Part shown: one piece after another, positions 6,745-16,518 of the stretch | Numbering within the stretch: position 1 is the first letter of the stretch | Layout of the letters: each line of letters starts with the position of its first letter | Source of the DNA: Aquincola sp. | Lineage (GTDB): Bacteria > Pseudomonadota > Gammaproteobacteria > Burkholderiales > Burkholderiaceae_C | Assembly: GCA_029884035.1 (NCBI GenBank) | Contig: JAOUIM010000015.1 | Location: 1 to 21,259 of the forward strand | DNA: 21,259 bases | Reading direction: 5' to 3' | The notes under the pieces: generated by a model | What the model was told of the DNA's origin: nothing | Databases searched by the model: none | What the model saw: only the letters and a program-made list of their open reading frames with translations | Program-made: the position numbers and the translations under genes

Positions 6745-7404
6745 TCACTCCGCACTCAGCCCCAGTTCGCGCGTCAGGCGCAGCACCTGCGCCTGCAGGG
6801 CTTCGACCTGCGCCGCCAGCCGCGTCTGCTCGGCCTTCAGCGCGGCCAACTCGCCCGCACTGAGGCTGCCGCCGTCCGCGTCGTTCGCCGCGCCTGCCCG
6901 CGCGGGGCCGGCCGCCACCTCTCCACACAGCAGGTGCGCCCACCTAGCCTCGCGCTCCCCGGGCGCACGCGCGAGCTTGACCACGCGCGCAGGATCCTTG
7001 GTCGCGAGTTCGTCGAGGAACGCCTCGACAGACGAGATGTCGGCGAAGCGGTGAAGCCGCTCGCAGTTCAGACGCAGTTCCGCGGCGGTTTGCGGGCCGC
7101 GCAGCATCAGCACCGCGAGCAGCGCCACCGACTGCGACGGCACGCCCAACACCCGCCCCATGTTGTGCTCGAACTTGACGACGCGGCTGCCTCCGCCCTC
7201 GAGCGCCAGGCTCAGCGACTTGAGCCCGTCGATTGCGGCGAGCACGTCGTCGTCGCTCGCCTCGATCACCGGCGCGCGGGCGGTCTTCTGGTTGCAGCCG
7301 GCCACCAAAGCATTGAGCGACAACGGATAGGTGTCGGGCACGGTCGATTGCTTCTCGACGAGCACGCCCAGCACGCGGGCCTCGAGCGGCGTCAGGATGC
7401 GCAT
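6745..7404 (-). CDS. yceH: YceH-type DUF480 protein
   Basis: The 219-residue protein begins MRILTPLEARVLGVLVEKQ and contains LSLNALVAGCNQKTARAPV, the family signature. DUF480 proteins fold as two winged-helix modules, which suggests nucleic-acid or protein binding, but no molecular function is established. The last ~30 residues (LSAGELAALKAEQTRL onward) form a predicted heptad-rich coiled coil, consistent with oligomerisation. The start at 7404 matches where family proteins begin; the longer open frame upstream has no family resemblance. It sits 85 bases downstream of the SDR gene and seven bases before the thioesterase start. Confidence 0.9.
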   Translation of the reverse strand: MRILTPLEARVLGVLVEKQSTVPDTYPLSLNALVAGCNQKTARAPVIEASDDDVLAAIDGLKSLSLALEGGGSRVVKFEHNMGRVLGVPSQSVALLAVLMLRGPQTAAELRLNCERLHRFADISSVEAFLDELATKDPARVVKLARAPGEREARWAHLLCGEVAAGPARAGAANDADGGSLSAGELAALKAEQTRLAAQVEALQAQVLRLTRELGLSAE

Positions 7405-7489
7405 CAGCGTGACACCCTGTCCGGCGCAGCGCAGCGCGATGCGCGACGTGCTCGCGCGCGGAGGAGAGGCGGCAAGCGTCGCGGCACCG

Positions 7490-8272
7490 TCATATCGCCT
7501 GGCCGTCGTCGGCCGAGACGACGGCACCGTTGACGAAGTGGCTTTCATTGGCACACAGCATCATCATCACGACGTCCAGGTCCTTCGGCTGGCCCACGCG
7601 CCTGCGGGGCATCTCCTGCACCATCCGCTGCCCGGCCTCCGTCTGCCAGACATGGTGGTTGATCTCGGTGTCGATATAGCCGGGACACAGGGCGTTGACA
7701 TTGATGCCGAAGCGGCCCCACTCCAGCGCCATGGCGTGCGTCATGTGGACCACTGCGGCCTTGCTCATGCAGTACACGCCTATATTGGCAAACACACGCA
7801 GCCCGGCCATCGACGCGACGTTCACGATGCGCCCGCCCGTGAACGTGCCCGGTGCGGCACCCTTGCTGCGCGCGATCATGCGCTTGGCCACCTCCTGCGC
7901 AACGAAGAAAGCGCCGCGCGTGTTGGTGTTCATCAGGCGGTCGTAATCCTCCGGCGTCACGTCGGTGAGCTTGCTCGTCGCGCCGACCCCCGAGTTGTTG
8001 ACCAGGATATCGATCGTTCCCATCTCGGTTTCGGCATGCGCCACGGCGGCGCGGATGCTGTCGATGTCGGTCACGTCCATGCCGACCACATGGGCATCCC
8101 CGTCGGCGGCCTCGATCTCGGCACGCAGCGTTTTCAGCCGCTCTATCCGGCGCGCCGCCAGCACCACGCCGGCCCCCGCGGCGGCCAACGTCCTGGCGAA
8201 CTGGGCACCCAGGCCGCTGGACGCGCCGGTGACGAGCGCCACGCGCCCGGAAAGGTCGATGGTGTAGGCCAT
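7490..8272 (-). CDS. Short-chain dehydrogenase/reductase (classical SDR)
   Basis: This is a 260-residue classical SDR with the Rossmann motif TGASSGLG (15-22), NNSG (92-95, variant of NNAG) and the catalytic Ser154, Tyr167 and Lys171 (YCMSK). Arg41-Arg42 after the second strand suggest NADP(H) preference. The C-terminal VNGAVVSADDGQAI is typical of 3-oxoacyl or 3-hydroxyacyl reductase-like SDRs, but the substrate is unknown. It is the first gene of the minus-strand operon with yceH, the thioesterase and the cysteine synthase-like gene, and lies back to back with ETF-QO, 61 bases apart, so a role in acyl-CoA metabolism is plausible. The ATG at 8272 has only a weak GGAG about 12 bases upstream. 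Confidence 0.9.
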   Translation of the reverse strand: MAYTIDLSGRVALVTGASSGLGAQFARTLAAAGAGVVLAARRIERLKTLRAEIEAADGDAHVVGMDVTDIDSIRAAVAHAETEMGTIDILVNNSGVGATSKLTDVTPEDYDRLMNTNTRGAFFVAQEVAKRMIARSKGAAPGTFTGGRIVNVASMAGLRVFANIGVYCMSKAAVVHMTHAMALEWGRFGINVNALCPGYIDTEINHHVWQTEAGQRMVQEMPRRRVGQPKDLDVVMMMLCANESHFVNGAVVSADDGQAI

Positions 8273-8320
8273 AGGGCGCTTGCTCCACTGAACACGTCGG
8301 TGCGTGATGGTACGGCCTCC

Positions 8321-8326
8321 TAGAAT
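8321..8326 (+). promoter_or_regulatory. Candidate -10 hexamer just upstream of ETF-QO
   Basis: TAGAAT matches five of six positions of the -10 consensus and ends seven bases before the ATG at 8334, the spacing expected for a leaderless transcript. No SD is visible for the ETF-QO gene, and the whole divergent gap to the SDR is only 61 bases, leaving little room for a normal leader. No clear -35 is seen. Confidence 0.35.
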
Positions 8327-8333
8327 GCGCGCC

Positions 8334-10022
8334 ATGACATCGAAAGAACTTCTCGAGCAGTACGGTCCGCGCGAGTCCATGGACTACGACGTCGTCATCG
8401 TCGGCGGCGGCCCGGCCGGCATGGCCTGCGCGATCCGGCTCAAGCAACTCGCAAGACTCGACGCCAAGGACATCTCGGTCGTCGTGCTCGAAAAGGGCAG
8501 CGAACCGGGCGCGCACACGATCTCCGGCGCCGTGATGGACCCGCGCGCGATCACCGAGCTGTTCCCCGACTGGAAGTCGATGGGCGCGCCGTTGCTTCAG
8601 CGCGTGGCCAACGACGACGTGCTGGTGCTGACCGAGACAGACGCCTTGCGCGTACCCAACTGGTTGATCCCGGACTGCCTGCACAACGGCGGCAACTACG
8701 TGATCAGCCTCGGGGCCGTCACCAAGTGGCTCGGCGAGCAGGCCGAGGCGCTGGGCGTCGAGATCTTCCCGGGGTTTGCCGCTGCCGAGGTGCTGTTCGG
8801 CGACGACGGCACCGTGCTCGGCGTGGCAACGGGCAATGTCGGGGTGGGCAAGGACGGCCAGCCGCACGACGGCTTCCAGCTCGGCATGGAGCTGCGAGCG
8901 AGATACACCGTGTTCGCCGAGGGCGCACGCGGGCACCTGGGCAAACAGGTCATCGCCCGACACCGGCTCGACGGCGGGCGCGACCCGCAGACCTATGCAC
9001 TGGGGATCAAGGAGCTGTGGGAGCTGGCACCCGACAAGGCGCAACCCGGCCTGGTCGTGCACACGGCGGGCTGGCCGATGGACGCACAGACGTATGGCGG
9101 TGGATTCCTCTACCACCTCGAAGGCAACAAGGCGACCGTTGGCTTCGTGACTGGACTCGACTACACGAATCCCTGGCTCTCGCCGTTCGAGGAGATGCAG
9201 CGCTGGAAGACGCATCCTGCGATCCGCAAGCATCTCGAGGGCGGCAAGCGCCTGGGTTACGGCGCGCGTGCCATCGCCGCGGGCGGGCTCAGCGCGCTGC
9301 CGCGGCTGGTATTCCCCGGTGGCGCGCTGGTCGGTTGCGATGCCGGCACGCTCAATGCAGCTCGCATCAAGGGCAGCCACGCCGCGATCAAGACCGGGAT
9401 GCTGTGCGCCGAGGCGATCTCCGAGGCGGTGCTTCAACACGATCGACGTCACGACGAACTGAAGGCATACCCCGACGCGTTCGAGAAGAGCTGGCTGCAC
9501 GACGAGCTGATGCAGGCGCGCAACTTCAAGGCCTGGTTCAAGCGCGGGAGCCGGGTCGGCATGCTGATGGCCGGCATCGAGCACTGGCTGCTGCCGAGGC
9601 TGGGAGTCAAGAGCCCGCCCTGGACAGTCCATGCCACGGAGCCCGACCACGTCCGCCTCAAGTCCGCCTCGGAGTGCGCGCCCATCACGTATCCCAAGCC
9701 CGACGGCGTGCTGACCTTCGACCGCCTGTCATCGGTCTTCGTCAGCAACACCAATCACGAAGAGAACCAGCCCGCACACCTCACGCTGATCGACGCCAAG
9801 GTCCCGGTGGGGATCAACCTCGCGCGCTACGCGGGCCCCGAAGGCCGCTACTGCCCTGCAGGCGTCTACGAGTTCGTGAAGACCGATGACGGTGCCGATC
9901 GTCTGCAAATCAACGCGCAGAACTGCGTGCACTGCAAGACCTGCGACATCAAGGATCCGACGCAGAACATCGTGTGGGTCACGCCCGAGGGTGGCGGCGG
10001 CCCCAACTATGCGGGAATGTGA
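8334..10022 (+). CDS. Electron transfer flavoprotein-ubiquinone oxidoreductase (ETF-QO)
   Basis: The 562-residue monotopic inner-membrane flavoprotein passes electrons from reduced ETF, and so from acyl-CoA and other flavin dehydrogenases, to ubiquinone. The FAD dinucleotide-binding motif VVIVGGGPAGMA is at ~20-31. The C-terminal ferredoxin-like domain holds four ligands of a [4Fe-4S] cluster: Cys507, Cys531, Cys534 and Cys537 (CVHCKTC), followed by the family ending QNIVWVTPEGGGGPNYAGM. Length matches the family. An in-frame ATG at 8325 gives three extra residues; I prefer 8334. No ETF subunit genes are in the window, so its partner lies elsewhere. The gene is divergent from the SDR operon. 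Confidence 0.96.
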   Translation: MTSKELLEQYGPRESMDYDVVIVGGGPAGMACAIRLKQLARLDAKDISVVVLEKGSEPGAHTISGAVMDPRAITELFPDWKSMGAPLLQRVANDDVLVLTETDALRVPNWLIPDCLHNGGNYVISLGAVTKWLGEQAEALGVEIFPGFAAAEVLFGDDGTVLGVATGNVGVGKDGQPHDGFQLGMELRARYTVFAEGARGHLGKQVIARHRLDGGRDPQTYALGIKELWELAPDKAQPGLVVHTAGWPMDAQTYGGGFLYHLEGNKATVGFVTGLDYTNPWLSPFEEMQRWKTHPAIRKHLEGGKRLGYGARAIAAGGLSALPRLVFPGGALVGCDAGTLNAARIKGSHAAIKTGMLCAEAISEAVLQHDRRHDELKAYPDAFEKSWLHDELMQARNFKAWFKRGSRVGMLMAGIEHWLLPRLGVKSPPWTVHATEPDHVRLKSASECAPITYPKPDGVLTFDRLSSVFVSNTNHEENQPAHLTLIDAKVPVGINLARYAGPEGRYCPAGVYEFVKTDDGADRLQINAQNCVHCKTCDIKDPTQNIVWVTPEGGGGPNYAGM

Positions 10023-10180
10023 TGGCCGCCAGGTTCACCATCGAGCGCCGCCCACGAGGCACGCCTGCGTCGTGCGGCCCGAGCGTCATCGGTGCACGGG
10101 GCCGTCCAACGCTGTATCCCACGCCGTGCCAGCGGTCGGCAGTGGCCGTGTAAGGGCGAGCCGCTGCTACACTGACACCC
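10023..10180. other. Intergenic stretch between ETF-QO and the glycine riboswitch
   Basis: This 158-base gap must hold the gcv promoter. TACACT at 10168-10173 matches the -10 consensus at four of six positions and would start transcription just before the riboswitch, but no convincing -35 is visible. A 43-codon frame from ATG 10022 to TAA 10151-10153 overlaps the ETF-QO stop; its composition is not coding-like and I do not call it. I see no clear terminator for ETF-QO. Confidence 0.35.
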
Positions 10181-10181
10181 G

Positions 10182-10254
10182 TCAGGAGAGAGGCCTCCCC
10201 GCGAGGCCCGCCGACGGCGCAGGGGGCAACCCCGAACGCTCAGGCAAAAGGACT
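10182..10254 (+). promoter_or_regulatory. Glycine aptamer I
   Basis: The first aptamer starts with CAGGAGAGAGG and closes with GCTCAGGCAAAAGGAC ending at 10253. The core GCCGACGGCGCA at 10210-10221 departs slightly from the usual GCCGAAGGAGCAA. Its P3a arm, GGGGGCAACCCC, is short. Boundaries are accurate to a few bases. Confidence 0.88.
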
Positions 10255-10286
10255 GGCAAGCGGCGGCCCGGAGGCCGTCGCCACCT

Positions 10287-10395
10287 CACTGGAGAGAGGC
10301 CGCATGCTGACTCTGTCGGCGTCGGCCCACCGAAGGGGCAAGCGACAAAACGCTCGAAAGCCGGCGTCGTCAATCTCTCAGGTAAAGCGGACAGC
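10287..10395 (+). promoter_or_regulatory. Glycine aptamer II
   Basis: The second aptamer starts with ACTGGAGAGAGG, has the core CACCGAAGGGGCAAGC at 10328-10343, a longer variable arm (10344-10368), and closes with ATCTCTCAGGTAAAGCGGAC ending at 10392. It is about 35 bases longer than aptamer I because of the extended arms. A linker of roughly 33 bases separates the two. Confidence 0.88.
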
Positions 10396-10462
10396 GGGGC
10401 CCGAATCGAGTACCTGATCGGCTGCGTGCCGATGCATCGACAGGCCCCTGGGAGACGAACCC

Positions 10463-11581
10463 ATGTCCGATACCAATCTGCTGCGCACCCCTCTGCACGG
10501 GCTGCATCTCGAACTGGGCGCCAAGATGGTGCCCTTCGCCGGCTACGAGATGCCGGTCAATTTCCCCGGCGGCATCATTGCCGAACACCGGCAGTGCCGC
10601 GAGCGGGCCGCGCTGTTCGACGTGTCGCACATGGGACAGCTGCGTCTGGTCGGCGATGATGCGGCGGCCGCGCTCGAAACGCTGGTGCCGGTCGACGTGG
10701 TCGACCTGCCCGTGGGCAAGCAGCGCTACGCCCTCTTCACCAATGCGTCGGGCGGCATCCTCGACGACCTGATGATCGCCCGTCGCGAGAAGGACCTGTT
10801 CGTCGTGGTCAACGCGGCGTGCAAGGCCGCGGACATCAAGCACCTGATCACGCACATCAGCCACCGCTGCCAGGTCATTCCCCTGCCGGACCGTGCGCTG
10901 CTCGCGCTGCAGGGCCAGCACGCGGTGCATGCGCTGCAGCGCCTGGCGCCCGACGTCGAGAAGCTGACGTTCATGACCGGCGGTACGTTCACGCTGGCCG
11001 GCGCAGAATGCTTTGTCACGCGCAGTGGCTACACGGGCGAAGACGGGTTCGAGATCTCGGTGCCCGCCGATGCGGCGGTGGCGCTGGCGCGGGCTCTGCT
11101 CGCGCAACCCGAAGTCAAGCCCGCCGGCCTCGGCGCGCGCGACACGTTGCGCCTCGAGGCGGGGCTGTGTTTGTACGGCCACGACATCAACGAGACCACC
11201 ACGCCGGTCGAGGCGGGCTTGACCTGGGCGATCCAGAAGGTACGGCGCCCGGGCGGCGCGCGTGCCGGCCACTACCCGGGCGCGGACAAGATCGCCGGCC
11301 AGCTTGCGGCGGGCGCCCAGATCAAGCGCGTGGGGCTCATCGGACTCGAGCGCATTCCGGTGCGCGAGGGCGCGACGCTGGTTGATGCCCAGGGCCACAA
11401 GCTGGGCCATGTGACGAGCGGCACGCTCGCACCGACCGTCAACCAGCCGATCGCGATGGCCTACCTGGCGGCCAACCACGCCGTGATCAATCACGAGGTC
11501 TACGCCGATGTGCGCGGCAAGCGCCAGCCGATGCGCGTGACCCCGATGCCCTTCGTCCCACCCGGCTACTACCGTGGCTAA
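10463..11581 (+). CDS. gcvT: Glycine cleavage system T protein (aminomethyltransferase)
   Basis: The 372-residue T protein takes the aminomethyl group from lipoylated GcvH, releases ammonia and transfers the methylene to tetrahydrofolate. The N-terminal KMVPFAGYEMPVNFPGG and LFDVSHMGQLRL are family signatures. The catalytic Asp lies in GGILDDLMI (Asp101/Asp102), matching E. coli Asp101. GARDTLRLEAGLCLYGHDI is the folate-side motif. A GGGAG ribosome binding site at 10450-10454 lies about eight bases before ATG 10463. First gene of gcvTHP, under the tandem glycine riboswitch. Slightly longer than E. coli GcvT (364) because of a loop around RRPGGARAGHYPG. Confidence 0.97.
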   Translation: MSDTNLLRTPLHGLHLELGAKMVPFAGYEMPVNFPGGIIAEHRQCRERAALFDVSHMGQLRLVGDDAAAALETLVPVDVVDLPVGKQRYALFTNASGGILDDLMIARREKDLFVVVNAACKAADIKHLITHISHRCQVIPLPDRALLALQGQHAVHALQRLAPDVEKLTFMTGGTFTLAGAECFVTRSGYTGEDGFEISVPADAAVALARALLAQPEVKPAGLGARDTLRLEAGLCLYGHDINETTTPVEAGLTWAIQKVRRPGGARAGHYPGADKIAGQLAAGAQIKRVGLIGLERIPVREGATLVDAQGHKLGHVTSGTLAPTVNQPIAMAYLAANHAVINHEVYADVRGKRQPMRVTPMPFVPPGYYRG

Positions 11582-11602
11582 TCCAACGAGGAGTCTGCGC
11601 CC

Positions 11603-11977
11603 ATGACGACCATGTTCACCCCCGACCACGAGTGGATCAACATCGAGGATCACGAAGCCGCCGTGGTCGGCATCACGCTGCACGCACAGGATGCGCTGGG
11701 CGACGTGGTGTTCGTCGAGCTGCCCGAGGTCGGGCGCACCTACAAGAGGGGCGAGGTCGTCGGCGTCGTCGAATCGGTGAAGGCCGCTGCCGATGTGTTC
11801 ATGCCGGTCGAGGGCGAGGTCGTCGAGGTCAACGAGGCGCTGCGCGCCGACCCCTCGCTCGCGAACAAGGATCCGATGGGCAATGGCTGGTTCTTCAAGG
11901 TCCATGTCACCCACATGGAGCAGTTCGACGAACTGATGGACCCGCCGGCCTACGACAAGCTGCTGAAGACCCTCTGA
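11603..11977 (+). CDS. gcvH: Glycine cleavage system H protein (lipoyl carrier)
   Basis: The 124-residue lipoyl-domain protein carries the aminomethyl intermediate between GcvP, GcvT and the shared L protein (not in this window). The lipoylated lysine is Lys60 in VVESVKAAADV, with the conserved glycine in NGWFFKV downstream. Length matches the family (about 125-130). AGGAG at 11589-11593 precedes ATG 11603 by nine bases. It starts 21 bases after gcvT and is followed after 13 bases by gcvP. Confidence 0.97.
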   Translation: MTTMFTPDHEWINIEDHEAAVVGITLHAQDALGDVVFVELPEVGRTYKRGEVVGVVESVKAAADVFMPVEGEVVEVNEALRADPSLANKDPMGNGWFFKVHVTHMEQFDELMDPPAYDKLLKTL

Positions 11978-11990
11978 CCATTGCTCGCTC

Positions 11991-14897
<2,907 letters not shown>

Positions 14898-14903
14898 CAT
14901 GAC

Positions 14904-14968
14904 GGCCCCAAGCTCGCTGCGCTCGCGCCTCCCGAGGGGAGCTCGGGCCGCTTGGGGCGGCCCGGCGC
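14904..14968. repeat. Hairpin-forming intergenic repeat between gcvP and sdaA
   Basis: GCCCCAAG at 14905-14912 pairs exactly with CTTGGGGC at 14951-14958, enclosing a GC-rich segment with its own palindromic element CTCCCGAGGGGAG (14929-14941) and followed by GGCCCGGCG. The pattern of an outer CCCCAAG / CTTGGGG arm pair, an inner GCTCGCTGCGCTCGC and a GGCGGCCCGGCG tail resembles a dispersed extragenic repeat I recall from Burkholderiales genomes; only one copy is present here. No T-run follows, so if it terminates transcription it does not do so by the classic mechanism. Confidence 0.6.
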
Positions 14969-14987
14969 GGACCCGAGCTCCGGACTG

Positions 14988-16379
14988 ATGGCCGTCTCGG
15001 TCTTCGACCTCTTCAAGATCGGCATCGGCCCGAGCAGCAGCCATACGGTCGGCCCGATGCGGGCGGCGCGCATCTTCGCGCTGCGCCTCGCGCACGATGG
15101 ACTGCTCGAGCAAACCACGCGCGTGCGGGTGGATCTGTACGGCTCGCTTGGCGCCACCGGCAAGGGCCACGGCAGCGACAAGGCGGTGCTGCTCGGCCTG
15201 GCCGGCCACGAGCCCGACACGATCGACGTGGACACGATCCCGGCGCTGCTCGACGCGATCCGCGCGCAATCACGGCTGACGCTGGCAGGTGGCCGGGCGC
15301 TCGCGTTCGACGAACGTGCAGACCTCGTTTTCCACCGCAGCGAAACCCTGCCGTTCCACGCCAACGGCATGCGCTTCACCGCGTTCAGCGCCTCCGGCGC
15401 CGAGGCCGCCCAACGCGTCTACTACTCGGTGGGTGGCGGCTTTGTCGTCAGCGACGAGGTCGCGGCCGACGGCAGCAAGCAGAAGGTGATCGCGCCCGAC
15501 ACCACGGTGCTGCCCTACCCCATTCACAGCGGCGCCGACCTGCTCGGGATCACGGCGCGCGAGCGCATATCGATTGCGCAGTTGATGCGCGCCAACGAAC
15601 GCCACTGGCGAAGCGACGAGCAGATCGACGCCGGCCTGCTCGGGATCTGGGACGTGATGCAGCGCTGCGTCGATCGCGGCTGCGCCACCGAGGGCGTGCT
15701 GCCCGGCGGCTTCAAGGTCAAGCGCCGCGCCAAGGCATTGCGTGAGTCGCTGGTCGCCAAGCCCGAGGAGGCATTGCGCGATCCGCTGCAGGTGCTCGAC
15801 TGGGTCAACCTCTATGCGCTGGCAGTCAACGAGGAGAACGCCGCCGGCGGCCGCGTGGTCACCGCGCCGACCAACGGCGCGGCCGGCATCATCCCCGCGG
15901 TGCTGCACTACTACGCGCGCTTCGTGCCTCACTCCAACGAGCGCGGCGTGATCGACTTCCTGCTCACCGCGGCGGCGATCGGCATCCTCTACAAGGAGAA
16001 CGCGTCGATCAGCGGCGCCGAGGTCGGCTGCCAGGGCGAGGTCGGTGTGGCCTGCAGCATGGCCGCCGGCGCGCTGTGCGCGGTGCTGGGCGGCACACCG
16101 GCGCAGGCCGAGAACGCGGCCGAGATCGGCATGGAACACCACCTGGGCCTCACGTGCGATCCGGTCGGCGGCCTGGTGCAGATCCCCTGCATCGAGCGCA
16201 ACGCGATCGCCGCGGTCAAGGCGATCAATGCGGCCCGCATGGCGCTGCGCGGCGACGGCACCCACTTCGTCTCGCTCGACAAGGTCATCAAGACGATGCG
16301 CGAGACCGGCGCCGACATGCAGACCAAGTACAAGGAGACCGCACGCGGCGGCCTGGCGGTAAACATCGTCGAGTGCTGA
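14988..16379 (+). CDS. sdaA: L-serine dehydratase (ammonia-lyase), single-chain iron-sulfur type
   Basis: The 463-residue enzyme converts L-serine to pyruvate and ammonia with a [4Fe-4S] cluster. The N-terminal beta domain begins SVFDLFKIGIGPSSSHTVGPM. Cluster ligands are Cys348 (GCQGE), Cys390 (LTCDP) and Cys401 (IPCIER). The last residue is Cys463 (NIVEC), matching the C-terminal Cys that occupies the fourth iron in the Legionella enzyme. ATG 14988 fits the family N-terminus; the open frame back to 14952 runs into the upstream repeat and is rejected. It lies 90 bases after gcvP, completing a glycine-to-serine-to-pyruvate route. No clear SD is visible before the start. Confidence 0.96.
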   Translation: MAVSVFDLFKIGIGPSSSHTVGPMRAARIFALRLAHDGLLEQTTRVRVDLYGSLGATGKGHGSDKAVLLGLAGHEPDTIDVDTIPALLDAIRAQSRLTLAGGRALAFDERADLVFHRSETLPFHANGMRFTAFSASGAEAAQRVYYSVGGGFVVSDEVAADGSKQKVIAPDTTVLPYPIHSGADLLGITARERISIAQLMRANERHWRSDEQIDAGLLGIWDVMQRCVDRGCATEGVLPGGFKVKRRAKALRESLVAKPEEALRDPLQVLDWVNLYALAVNEENAAGGRVVTAPTNGAAGIIPAVLHYYARFVPHSNERGVIDFLLTAAAIGILYKENASISGAEVGCQGEVGVACSMAAGALCAVLGGTPAQAENAAEIGMEHHLGLTCDPVGGLVQIPCIERNAIAAVKAINAARMALRGDGTHFVSLDKVIKTMRETGADMQTKYKETARGGLAVNIVEC

Positions 16380-16518
16380 GCCGCGGGCACTGCCGGTTAC
16401 CGCACGAAACGCCACCCGGGGTAAGCCTTGATTGCCGGCCCCCGCGCGCGCCCGCACAGTGCTTCAATCGGTGCCGCGTGCCGTGTGCGACACCCCTGCC
16501 AACGATTGGAGTCGACCG

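Larger units (their letters stand above)
10181..10400 (+). promoter_or_regulatory. Tandem glycine riboswitch controlling gcvTHP
   Basis: Two glycine aptamers in series lie in the 5' leader of gcvT. Both show conserved hallmarks: an opening GGAGAGAGG (10185-10193 and 10291-10299), a central GCCGACGGCGCA or ACCGAAGGGGCAA element, and a closing CTCAGGCAAAAGGAC or CTCTCAGGTAAAGCGGAC. The architecture and position before gcvT match the class that activates the glycine cleavage operon when glycine is abundant. The expression platform between 10397 and 10462 is not obviously a terminator (no T-run), so control of translation initiation is more likely. Confidence 0.95.

Noticed and set aside
7545..9650. 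Long minus-strand open frame of about 700 codons spanning ETF-QO and the SDR
   Set aside because: Its 3' part is an out-of-frame copy of the SDR and its 5' part is antisense to ETF-QO; composition is shadow-like.
9886..10659. Plus-strand open frame across the end of ETF-QO, the riboswitch and the start of gcvT
   Set aside because: It overlaps a well-supported structured RNA and two genes in other frames; no domain is recognisable.
16428..16460. TTGATT at 16428-16433 as a -35 element for gtsA
   Set aside because: Nothing resembling a -10 hexamer lies 16-18 bases downstream; the region there is almost pure G and C.
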